Shown piece by piece: positions 1 through 6,160 of a stretch of 64,000 nt of DNA; positions within the stretch are counted from its first letter, which is position 1; every line of letters begins with the position of its first letter. The stretch spans positions 310,001 to 374,000 of the forward strand of contig JAFIGV010000015.1 in assembly GCA_017849575.1 (NCBI GenBank), given 5' to 3'. Below the pieces are notes generated by a model. It was given only the letters and a program-made list of their open reading frames with translations. It searched no databases and had not been told where the DNA came from. Position numbers and translations under genes: made by a program. This DNA is from Flavipsychrobacter sp. GTDB taxonomy: Bacteria > Bacteroidota > Bacteroidia > Chitinophagales > Chitinophagaceae.

Positions 1-51
1 CTGGAGTGGGCGGATCAACTGAAGGACGATGCAGAGCTTTCCGATACCCCT

Positions 52-60
52 GTTAGCGGT
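52..60. repeat. 9-bp inverted-repeat half-site (GTTAGCGGT)
   Basis: GTTAGCGGT lies just past the hydrolase stop codon and is the exact reverse complement of ACCGCTAAC at 1071-1079, on the other side of the gene. The rest of any palindrome on this side runs off the window edge. Confidence 0.4.
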
Positions 61-69
61 TCGCCCTTT

Positions 70-1035
70 TCATTTTCTCTTCAAAAAACCGCTTACATCT
101 TTTGTCCACTCTGTTCGATACTTTATTAAGTAGTTTTCGTGTCGAGCAAGTTTATAGGTTCTTAGAACTTTTTCTCCCGCTAGATTGTCGTAAATATCAT
201 CAATTTCCTGTCTGCTAACATTTTTGTCCTTTTCACCATAAAGTAATAGAGTCGGGCAGGTGATGTTCTTTGCATAGTCAGCCGGATTATGTTCAAATGC
301 CCAAAAACCATTTTGAACTCCGCCCCAGAAAACCAAAAGACCCGCCATAGGAAATGTGGGAACATTCATGTTCTTAAATCGTGCTGCAACAGTTTGATAC
401 ATTGTCCCAAAAGGACACTCAAGAATAATTCCCTTTGGTTTTAAGCTATAGTCCTTTATTGCCTTCATAATTGCAACAGCACCCATGGATGTCCCAAATA
501 AATAAATGTCCTTTACGCCTTTGCTATGCAAATAGTCATACGCTGTCTTAACTTGTTCAGCTTCCTTAAAGCCGATTGTTGTTGTATTTCCTTCAGAACC
601 GCCACTACCCATAAAGTCAAGCAAAAGAGCATTGTATTTTAAACTATCAAAAACCATTGCTTTGTCAAGCATAGACGATTTTTCTCCCCCATAGCCATGG
701 CAAATAATCACTGTGCCTTTAACTGTGTCAGTTTTTGCTGAACTGTCCTTGTGCAAATACCAGCATTCAATCTTTTTGTTGCTTTGAAGTTCTACAGTTT
801 CGTAAGTTACAGCTGGTTTTATTTTGTTTTCCGGTCGTGGGTTGTTCACGCCAAAGGATAGAGCTTTCACTTTTCCACCAAATGTCAGCTGCTCCGGTTT
901 TAGTGTCTTTTCAACATTGTCGTCTGCAAAATGAGTGAATTTGTAGGAGTGAAAAACTGCTACGACATTCATAAGGACAAAAGCGATCAGCAATGTCCAG
1001 ATAAGTCGTTTAAGTATTTTTCGTCGTCTTGTCAA
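70..1035 (-). CDS. alpha/beta hydrolase, membrane-anchored
   Basis: The protein (321 aa) starts with basic residues followed by one hydrophobic segment (about residues 10-28), so it is probably anchored in the inner membrane or exported. An alpha/beta-hydrolase fold follows: the oxyanion motif HGYGG, the nucleophile elbow GTSMGA (serine nucleophile), an acid in GEKD, and a terminal histidine in ARHENY, which complete a Ser-Asp-His triad. The length is normal for the family and the substrate cannot be told. It is a lone gene with 170 bp to the TIR-like gene upstream. It sits between inverted copies of the 9-mer GTTAGCGGT (52-60) and ACCGCTAAC (1071-1079). It is AT-richer than the bulk of the window, which suggests acquired DNA. 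Confidence 0.85.
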   Translation of the reverse strand: MTRRRKILKRLIWTLLIAFVLMNVVAVFHSYKFTHFADDNVEKTLKPEQLTFGGKVKALSFGVNNPRPENKIKPAVTYETVELQSNKKIECWYLHKDSSAKTDTVKGTVIICHGYGGEKSSMLDKAMVFDSLKYNALLLDFMGSGGSEGNTTTIGFKEAEQVKTAYDYLHSKGVKDIYLFGTSMGAVAIMKAIKDYSLKPKGIILECPFGTMYQTVAARFKNMNVPTFPMAGLLVFWGGVQNGFWAFEHNPADYAKNITCPTLLLYGEKDKNVSRQEIDDIYDNLAGEKVLRTYKLARHENYLIKYRTEWTKDVSGFLKRK

Positions 1036-1070
1036 TTGAAGTTTTAAGTTGAGGGTTTCTTCATAGGTTG

Positions 1071-1203
1071 ACCGCTAACGGTTTCGGGTTTTGCCTTGGC
1101 GGGCTTTTGAAACCGAAAACTGTCTGCTGGCACCAAAGTTTATTAATTGCTCAAATGTTTCTATTCGCAATATCCGCCCATTAACGCAAAACCCGTTAGT
1201 TGC
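1071..1203. repeat. 125-bp imperfect palindrome between hydrolase and TIR-like genes
   Basis: Three blocks of the left arm recur as reverse complements in the right arm in mirrored order: CTAACGG (1075-1081) with CCGTTAG (1193-1199), GGGTTTTGC (1086-1094) with GCAAAACCC (1186-1194), and GGCGG (1098-1102) with CCGCC (1174-1178). The left arm carries about 5 extra bases. A folded single strand would form a long interrupted hairpin with an unpaired middle of about 70 nt. This resembles the general plan of integron attC sites, but the terminal box reads GTTAGCG rather than the GTTRRRY consensus, so I do not call it attC. Confidence 0.5.
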
Positions 1204-1205
1204 CG

Positions 1206-2054
1206 TTAAATTTCGAGATTTAAACCTGCTACTTTCAGTTCCTTTATTAAGGCAAATCCTATTTCTTCAATGTTTTTGTCGACATGCGTGTAAATAAAAC
1301 CGCTGATATCACTTGGTATTGTAACGTTACCCTTGTGCAAAGCGCAAACTCGATTTCTTCCTAGTTTTCCGACAAAATAACCAAATTCAAAAATAACATT
1401 TGGTCTAGCTCTAAACTCCTCTTTTCTTTCTAACTCAGATATCCTTTCTTGATCAATTGTGTAAGCAATTTCGTCGGGAGTTAGCAAAATAAAGACATAG
1501 GCAACGTCGCTATTCGCTTCAAATTTTTCTATTATGGTTTTTCCTTCACCAGCTTCTCGATGTAACACAATCGATTTAAGACCTATGTGTGATAAAAAAA
1601 CTTCCAATTCAATTTTTAGATTATGGTCGTGACCATGCACAATAAATACCTTTTTCTCATTTAGTTTCGCCGGTTTTTTTTTAGTTTTCTGAACTATTTC
1701 TTTTTGCTCATTGGGATTCGATTTTATTAAAAGTTCATCAAAGGTATCTCCACCTACGAGTATACTTTTAAGTGCAGTAAGAGCCCCAATATAACTGTCT
1801 TTTGCTGTGTCAAATTGATCTCTATAATTCCCCTTTATTCGTGCAGCATTACCTGTCTTGAAATAAATAAACGGTTCTGATCCCTGTCTAACTGATTCAC
1901 TTAATACATGCTCAATTCTACTCACCCACGAGTTCCATGCTCCAGAAGGTTCTTTTCCATAAAATCCATGAGATTCTCGTTTGCTAGAATTCTCCCAGGT
2001 GAATGAATCACCTTGCTTAATAAGCAATTCTATTTTATCAATTAACGCTTTCAT
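1206..2054 (-). CDS. TIR-like (PF10137 / CAP12-Pycsar type) nucleotide-binding protein, candidate immune effector
   Basis: The protein (282 aa) has two parts. Residues 1-130 are an unrecognised N-terminal region rich in aromatic and charged residues. Residues 135-280 match the TIR-like domain once called 'predicted nucleotide-binding protein': strand and loop KVFIVHGHD (135-143), EAGEGKTIIEKFE (167-179), the strand VFILLTPDE, and a conserved ARPNVIFEFGYFVGKLG block (about 216-232). In this family the domain is an NAD-degrading or nucleotide-responsive effector of anti-phage systems. The glutamate-bearing helix around 173-179 is the likely catalytic site, though I cannot assign the exact residue. 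No cyclase gene is adjacent. The only partner nearby is the SLATT fragment upstream in the same orientation, which suggests a remnant of an abortive-infection locus. Confidence 0.75.
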   Translation of the reverse strand: MKALIDKIELLIKQGDSFTWENSSKRESHGFYGKEPSGAWNSWVSRIEHVLSESVRQGSEPFIYFKTGNAARIKGNYRDQFDTAKDSYIGALTALKSILVGGDTFDELLIKSNPNEQKEIVQKTKKKPAKLNEKKVFIVHGHDHNLKIELEVFLSHIGLKSIVLHREAGEGKTIIEKFEANSDVAYVFILLTPDEIAYTIDQERISELERKEEFRARPNVIFEFGYFVGKLGRNRVCALHKGNVTIPSDISGFIYTHVDKNIEEIGFALIKELKVAGLNLEI

Positions 2055-2197
2055 AATCTAATCGTACCTAATGGATTAAGGTATTGCCGAAGGCGGAGAA
2101 TTTCAATAATATTGTTCAATAGCATTACAGTTGTTCAATTGCATCGCTCAGCCTATTAGAATTGCGTCAGCCCAGCATTTAGCGATCCTGGCAGCAG

Positions 2198-2521
2198 CTA
2201 TTTTCGTCTTTGGGCAAGCCAAAGAGTATGCTCTCTAGATACAGCGTTTTCAGAATCAAGGACAAATTTTGAGAAATCGTTTTCGTTATTGATGTTGTCC
2301 GCTAGTGACAAAATCATGTTTAATTCATTAGAGGTAGTTGTATAAGCTTGTTTTAATTCTTGGTGTCTCTTTACTTGTAACCAACTTAATGACGCAGCAG
2401 AAAGCGTCGTGAAAAGCCCGACTAAATTCCAATTCAATTTTGGGTTAGAAATCAGAAGCACGATACTAATTAATGAAAGGGCTTGTGAGCCTATGATAAT
2501 GGAAAACCAAAGAATGTATTT
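2198..2521 (-). pseudogene. C-terminal fragment of a SLATT/DUF4231-type two-transmembrane effector
   Basis: The open frame runs from the codon right after the hipT stop (2522-2524, same frame) to the stop at 2198. It has no credible start: the first possible one, GTG at 2461, would omit the first membrane helix. The translation shows two adjacent hydrophobic segments (beginning WFSIIIGSQ and NLVGLFTTLS). A coiled region with the tail AVSREHTLWLAQRR follows, a C-terminal signature of SLATT-type two-transmembrane effectors that accompany nucleotide-sensing immune systems. The N-terminal part of the gene is missing here and was not found upstream of hipB. I infer truncation by recombination. The remaining stretch carries no internal stop or frameshift, so the cut may be recent. 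Confidence 0.6.
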
Positions 2522-3463
2522 TTATAGGAAGCGGTTCATTCTTTCCGTTAAGATGGTTTTATAATCTTCTTTGAGTGCATCACGCATAAAACTGCGGTCT
2601 ATCAACTCCTGCCATTTGGGTAATGCTCTGTTCATTTTTTTAAAGATGTTTTCCTGCTGCTTTTTTTCCACCTTCAAGCTGTTCATTGCTGCCACAAAAT
2701 CCAGCTTTTTCAATTTCTTCTTCCTGCCATTCAGGGATAGTGCCATTTCTTCTTCATCGGCAGGATTTACCAAAGCGGTATTCACCAAATCGTAAGCCGG
2801 CGACAAAGACATGCCCAGAGCGGGCTGCTCCAGCAAGGAGAAATTCTTTAGATGCATATCGGCATTGCCAGTAAGGAAAGAAAAGATTACCAACTCAAAA
2901 AAATTCACCAGATCGAGTCCAGGATTTACTGAGTGTCTTTGAATAGCTTTACCAATTTGCTCATAGCTCCCCTGGTATTTGTCTTCGGTAAGCCGCCCGG
3001 TAAGCTGGCACATATCCTCCATGGCTAATTTCCGCTTTTTAGTCCGGTCTATCCGTTTTGTTATATACGCCAGGTTTCCGGATTGCAGCCGGACTAAACT
3101 ATGCGGTACTGTTTTTATTTTGGCTATTTGTGCCAGATGCATGGTTACATCTTCAACTTCCGGCAATTGCGGATACAACAGGGTAGGTGGTTTCAAAATA
3201 TACCCACCCCATAAGCCCACAATCGTGAACCTTTGTCCGGTTCCTTCAATATTATGGCCAGTGATGTGTAAGGACAGTTTGGTCTGCACTCCTGTTAACG
3301 CGGTTTGGCTGCGGATAACTTCCTTGCCCAGTTGCTCCAGGTCTTCCTCAGAATAGGGTAAAGCCGGTGGAATGGATTGTCCAAAAAACTTCTTTGAACA
3401 GGAGCCATGAAAGTCCTGCTCGTTTGCAGCCAGGGGCAGGTAACAAAACAGACAGTTGCTCAT
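2522..3463 (-). CDS. hipT: HipT-like serine/threonine kinase toxin (HipA C-terminal domains)
   Basis: The protein (313 aa) is a HipA-family kinase without N-subdomain 1, which is encoded separately just upstream. It starts with a small Cys/His cluster (C4, C7, H19, C22) common in Bacteroidota HipA proteins. The Gly-rich loop is TGVQTKLSL (about 57-65), the catalytic loop GNADMHLKNFSLL (D202, N207), and the metal-binding Asp is in AYDLVN (D225). Related kinases phosphorylate aminoacyl-tRNA synthetases and stop growth. Its ATG overlaps the hipS stop by 4 bp, implying translational coupling. The autophosphorylation position before the loop glycine is Thr57 here, with Ala at the HipA Ser150-equivalent position. 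The stop codon abuts the SLATT remnant in the same frame. Confidence 0.82.
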   Translation of the reverse strand: MSNCLFCYLPLAANEQDFHGSCSKKFFGQSIPPALPYSEEDLEQLGKEVIRSQTALTGVQTKLSLHITGHNIEGTGQRFTIVGLWGGYILKPPTLLYPQLPEVEDVTMHLAQIAKIKTVPHSLVRLQSGNLAYITKRIDRTKKRKLAMEDMCQLTGRLTEDKYQGSYEQIGKAIQRHSVNPGLDLVNFFELVIFSFLTGNADMHLKNFSLLEQPALGMSLSPAYDLVNTALVNPADEEEMALSLNGRKKKLKKLDFVAAMNSLKVEKKQQENIFKKMNRALPKWQELIDRSFMRDALKEDYKTILTERMNRFL

Positions 3464-3792
3464 ACTGCATCCTCCTCTTTTAGTTCTTCTACACTCACAG
3501 CGCCAATGCAGTCTTTACAGCAAAGCAGTAATAACCCCATGCGATCTCTTGAATTCAGTTTCCAGTTCTTTTCCGCTATATCCAACAACCATCCTTCTGG
3601 TATCAGCCCATCAAAAAAAGGGAACAGTACTTTTGAAGTGTAAGGAGCTTCACGAACGGGTAAGGTCAAACTTACCGGACGGGCACCGGGCTGTGTTGCA
3701 TACGCCTGTTCGTACACAAAATGATAACCCTGCTCATCCTGGATAAGCCATCCTGCTAACTGATCTTCTATTTTTATGGCTGCTTTTCGCAC
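3460..3792 (-). CDS. hipS: HipS-like protein (HipA N-subdomain 1), candidate antitoxin
   Basis: The protein (110 aa) corresponds to the N-terminal subdomain of HipA, with VSLTLPVRE and the FFDGLIPEGWLL motif typical of HipA N-terminal domains. Here it is a separate gene that ends inside the hipT start (4-bp overlap), 50 bp after hipB. In the E. coli O127 hipBST system the equivalent HipS neutralises HipT, with HipB assisting and binding DNA. The identical order hipB-hipS-hipT makes that role likely here. Split HipA proteins are common in Bacteroidota, so the antitoxin role is inferred from family and gene order only. Confidence 0.75.
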   Translation of the reverse strand: MRKAAIKIEDQLAGWLIQDEQGYHFVYEQAYATQPGARPVSLTLPVREAPYTSKVLFPFFDGLIPEGWLLDIAEKNWKLNSRDRMGLLLLCCKDCIGAVSVEELKEEDAV

Positions 3793-3842
3793 GGGTGAAC
3801 CTTTTAGGAGTTAAACTGGAATTTTGTCTAATGGTAAATTCA

Positions 3843-4046
3843 TTAGTTCCTGATTTCTAATTTCACAGCCCCTACCTCGTAACCAAAAAGTTGAAGTACC
3901 TGATTTACTTTATCCAACCGCAGACTTTCCTTACCCTGTTCAAGTTCACGAATGAAACGCAGTCCTACGCCAGCTTTTTCGGCAAGTTCGGGCTGAGTGA
4001 GCTTTACCGATTTTCTTTTGTCTTTTACAAAATCTGCAAGGTTCAT
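3843..4046 (-). CDS. hipB: HipB-like XRE-family DNA-binding protein
   Basis: The protein (67 aa from the ATG at 4046) is a compact helix-turn-helix of the XRE/Cro type: KLTQPELAEKAGVGLRFIRELEQGK covers the HTH helices, and SLRLDKVNQVLQLFGYEV closes the fold. A longer reading from TTG at 4067 is open, but it would start inside the promoter and operator, so the ATG is preferred. It is the first gene of the hipB-hipS-hipT operon. Three palindromes TACCC-N4-GGGTR precede it and are the obvious self-repression sites. The motif resembles the E. coli HipB operator in having short inverted arms, but with a 4-bp instead of an 8-bp spacer. Confidence 0.85.
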   Translation of the reverse strand: MNLADFVKDKRKSVKLTQPELAEKAGVGLRFIRELEQGKESLRLDKVNQVLQLFGYEVGAVKLEIRN

Positions 4047-4050
4047 TTTA

Positions 4051-4064
4051 TACCCTTTAGGGTG
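4051..4064. promoter_or_regulatory. HipB operator-like palindrome O1
   Basis: TACCC-TTTA-GGGTG. It lies between the promoter -7 box and the hipB ATG (4 bp from it), so a bound repressor would cover the transcription start. It is the first of three such sites spaced exactly 41 bp apart. Confidence 0.65.
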
Positions 4065-4072
4065 CAAAAGTA
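4065..4072 (-). promoter_or_regulatory. hipBST promoter -7 box
   Basis: On the minus strand this reads TACTTTTG, a full match to the Bacteroidota TAnnTTTG box. It sits between O1 and O2. No clear -33 TTTG is seen at the expected distance. Confidence 0.55.
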
Positions 4073-4091
4073 CAGCCTTATTTCGAATTTG

Positions 4092-4105
4092 TACCCTTTC
4101 GGGTG
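4092..4105. promoter_or_regulatory. HipB operator-like palindrome O2
   Basis: TACCC-TTTC-GGGTG, differing from O1 at one spacer base. Its start is 41 bp from the start of O1. It falls upstream of the -7 box, where the -33 region would be contacted. Confidence 0.65.
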
Positions 4106-4132
4106 TATTTTAATGAGATTTTCCAATGATTG

Positions 4133-4146
4133 TACCCGATTGGGTA
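4133..4146. promoter_or_regulatory. HipB operator-like palindrome O3
   Basis: TACCC-GATT-GGGTA, a perfect 5-bp inverted repeat with a different spacer. Its start is again exactly 41 bp from the start of O2. Conserved arms with varied spacers argue for protein binding rather than simple duplication. Confidence 0.65.
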
Positions 4147-4210
4147 TAATTTATTCCTACTGCTTTTTTCACATAGAGCACGCAGAGGTAGTGGGTTTGC
4201 AGTGTGGTTT

Positions 4211-4451
4211 TTCTCTGTGCCCTCCATTCCTCCGTGTTCTCTGTGAGAAATAATTTAGTTGGTTTCACACAGAGCCCACAGAGATTCAAAGCTGCTCATG
4301 CTACGTCATTCTCTGTGCCCTCCATTGCTCCGTGCCCTCTGTGAGAAATAATTTAGTTGGTTTCACACAGAGCCTACAAAGATTCAGAGCTGCTCATGCT
4401 ACGTCATTCTCTCAGCGCCCTCCATTCCTCCGTGTTCTCTGTGAGCAACCG
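4211..4451. repeat. 98-bp direct tandem repeat, about 2.5 copies
   Basis: Copies begin at 4211, 4309 and 4407 (period exactly 98), each opening with TTCTCTG/TTCTCTC and running through CCCTCCAT, GAGAAATAATTTAG and CTGCTCATGCTACGTCA. The third copy stops after about 45 bp. A decayed partial copy seems to precede 4211 (4161-4210). Inside each unit are short CACAGAG/CTCTGTG words in both orientations. The repeat separates the hipBST operon from the carboxylase gene and codes for nothing I can recognise. It is too long and unspaced to be CRISPR. Confidence 0.8.
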
Positions 4452-4519
4452 TTTAGTCCCTCCATTTTTAGCTTTCCGCATAAATCAGCATCTTTGCCCG
4501 CAAATCTCACTGCAGTATT

Positions 4520-6151
4520 ATGAATCTGGAATTCAATAAGAACGATGATGCCATGCGGCTGGCGATAAGCCAAATGAGACAACGCCATGCTCAGGTGGCG
4601 CTGGGTGGCGGAAAGAAGGCTATGGAAAAGGCTCGTGAAAAGGGCAAGATGAGTCCGCGCGAGCGTATCGATTATCTTATTGACAAGGGTTCGCAGTTTA
4701 CAGAGATCGGTTCTTTTGCCGGCTACGAAATGTACGCAGAGCAGGGTGGCTGTCCCGCCGGTGGTACTGTGGGCGGACTGGGCTACGTAAGCGGCAGGCA
4801 GTGTGTAATCATTGCCAACGATAATACCGTAAAGGCGGGCGCATGGTTTCCCATCAGCGGAAAGAAAAACCTCCGCCTGCAGGAAATTGCCATGGAAAAC
4901 CATCTTCCGGTGATCTACATCGTGGATAGCGCAGGGGTTTATCTTCCTATGCAGGATGAGATTTTTCCGGATAAAGAACATTTCGGGCGCATCTTTCGCA
5001 ACAACGCGGTGATGAGTGCCATGGGCATTACGCAGATTGCCGCGGTGATGGGAAGCTGTGTGGCGGGCGGCGCTTACCTGCCGATCATGAGCGACGAAAC
5101 GCTGATGGTGGAAGGCAATGGTTCCATTTTTCTCGCGGGTCCTTACCTCGTAAAGGCTGCCATCGGAGAAGACATAGATATTCAAACCCTCGGCGGTGCC
5201 AAAACGCATACGGAGATCAGCGGTATTGCCGATTATAAATTCGACACAGAAGCGGAATGCCTCGATCAGGTGCGCCGCATTATGGATAAGCTGGGACATC
5301 ATAAGGAAAATGCAGGTTTTGACCGTATAGCCGCGGTGGCTCCGGCAAGGGATGTAAGAGATGTGTATGGGTTGGTGACGGTGGAAAATTCAAAGCCTTA
5401 CGATGTGGTGGATGTGATCCAATGCATTGTAGATGCCGATAGCTTTGATCAGTTTAAACAAGACTATGGACAAACCATAGTGTGTGGTTATGCCCGTGTG
5501 GAAGGTTGGGCAGTAGGCATTGTCGCCAATCAGCGTAAGATTGTGAAGAGCGGAAAGGGCGAAATGCAGATGGGGGGTGTGATCTATAATGATAGCGCAG
5601 ATAAGGCAGCACGTTTTATTCAAAACTGCAATCAGAAAAATATTCCGCTGGTCTTTCTGCAGGATGTTACCGGCTTTATGGTAGGCAGCAGAAGTGAGCA
5701 TTCCGGCATCATCAAAGACGGGGCTAAGCTGGTGAATGCGGTAGCAAATTCAGTAGTGCCCAAGATTACCATCATTACCGGCAACTCTTATGGCGCCGGC
5801 AACTATGCCATGTGCGGCAAGGCTTACGATCCGCGATTTATCTATGCCTGGCCCAATGCTAAAATCGCTGTGATGGGCGGCGAGCAGGCTGCTAAAACTT
5901 TATTGCAGATACAGGTAGCTTCGCTCAAATCGAAGGGTGAAGAAATCGATCCTGAAAAAGAAAAAGAGTTGCTGAAGAAGATCACCGACCGCTACAACAC
6001 ACAGACATCTTCCTACTACGCTGCTGCCAGGCTTTGGGTGGACGAGATCATAGATCCTGCAGACACCCGCAGGCTGATAGCTGAGGGGATAGCAGCCGCC
6101 AACCATGCGCCCATAGAGCGCGAATGGAAGGCGGGCGTTTTTCAGGTATAA
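4520..6151 (+). CDS. acyl-CoA carboxylase carboxyltransferase (beta) subunit, methylcrotonoyl-CoA carboxylase-like
   Basis: The protein (543 aa) is a two-domain crotonase-fold carboxyltransferase that moves the carboxyl group from carboxybiotin to an acyl-CoA. N-domain features are the SPRERID segment near residue 45 and an oxyanion-hole stretch MGSCVAGGAYLPIMSDE. The C-domain has DVTGFMVGSRSE followed by the Gly-rich segment GNSYGAGNYAMCGKAYDPRF and WPNAKIAVMGGEQAA. The last blocks resemble methylcrotonoyl-CoA carboxylase beta (leucine degradation) more than propionyl-CoA carboxylase, but acyl specificity is not proven. The biotin-carrying alpha subunit is not in the window. The ATG follows the 98-bp repeat by about 70 bp. 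Confidence 0.9.
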   Translation: MNLEFNKNDDAMRLAISQMRQRHAQVALGGGKKAMEKAREKGKMSPRERIDYLIDKGSQFTEIGSFAGYEMYAEQGGCPAGGTVGGLGYVSGRQCVIIANDNTVKAGAWFPISGKKNLRLQEIAMENHLPVIYIVDSAGVYLPMQDEIFPDKEHFGRIFRNNAVMSAMGITQIAAVMGSCVAGGAYLPIMSDETLMVEGNGSIFLAGPYLVKAAIGEDIDIQTLGGAKTHTEISGIADYKFDTEAECLDQVRRIMDKLGHHKENAGFDRIAAVAPARDVRDVYGLVTVENSKPYDVVDVIQCIVDADSFDQFKQDYGQTIVCGYARVEGWAVGIVANQRKIVKSGKGEMQMGGVIYNDSADKAARFIQNCNQKNIPLVFLQDVTGFMVGSRSEHSGIIKDGAKLVNAVANSVVPKITIITGNSYGAGNYAMCGKAYDPRFIYAWPNAKIAVMGGEQAAKTLLQIQVASLKSKGEEIDPEKEKELLKKITDRYNTQTSSYYAAARLWVDEIIDPADTRRLIAEGIAAANHAPIEREWKAGVFQV

Positions 6152-6160
6152 GTCTTCCTG

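Noticed and set aside
1071-1203. Integron attC site
   Set aside because: The plan is similar, but the core box GTTAGCG does not match GTTRRRY and no integrase is visible; reported only as a palindrome.
4211-4451. CRISPR array
   Set aside because: The 98-bp units follow each other with no variable spacers, and no cas gene is near.
4412-5302. 296-codon minus-strand frame across the repeat and the carboxylase start
   Set aside because: Begins inside the carboxylase gene on the wrong strand and ends in the tandem repeat; low-quality composition.
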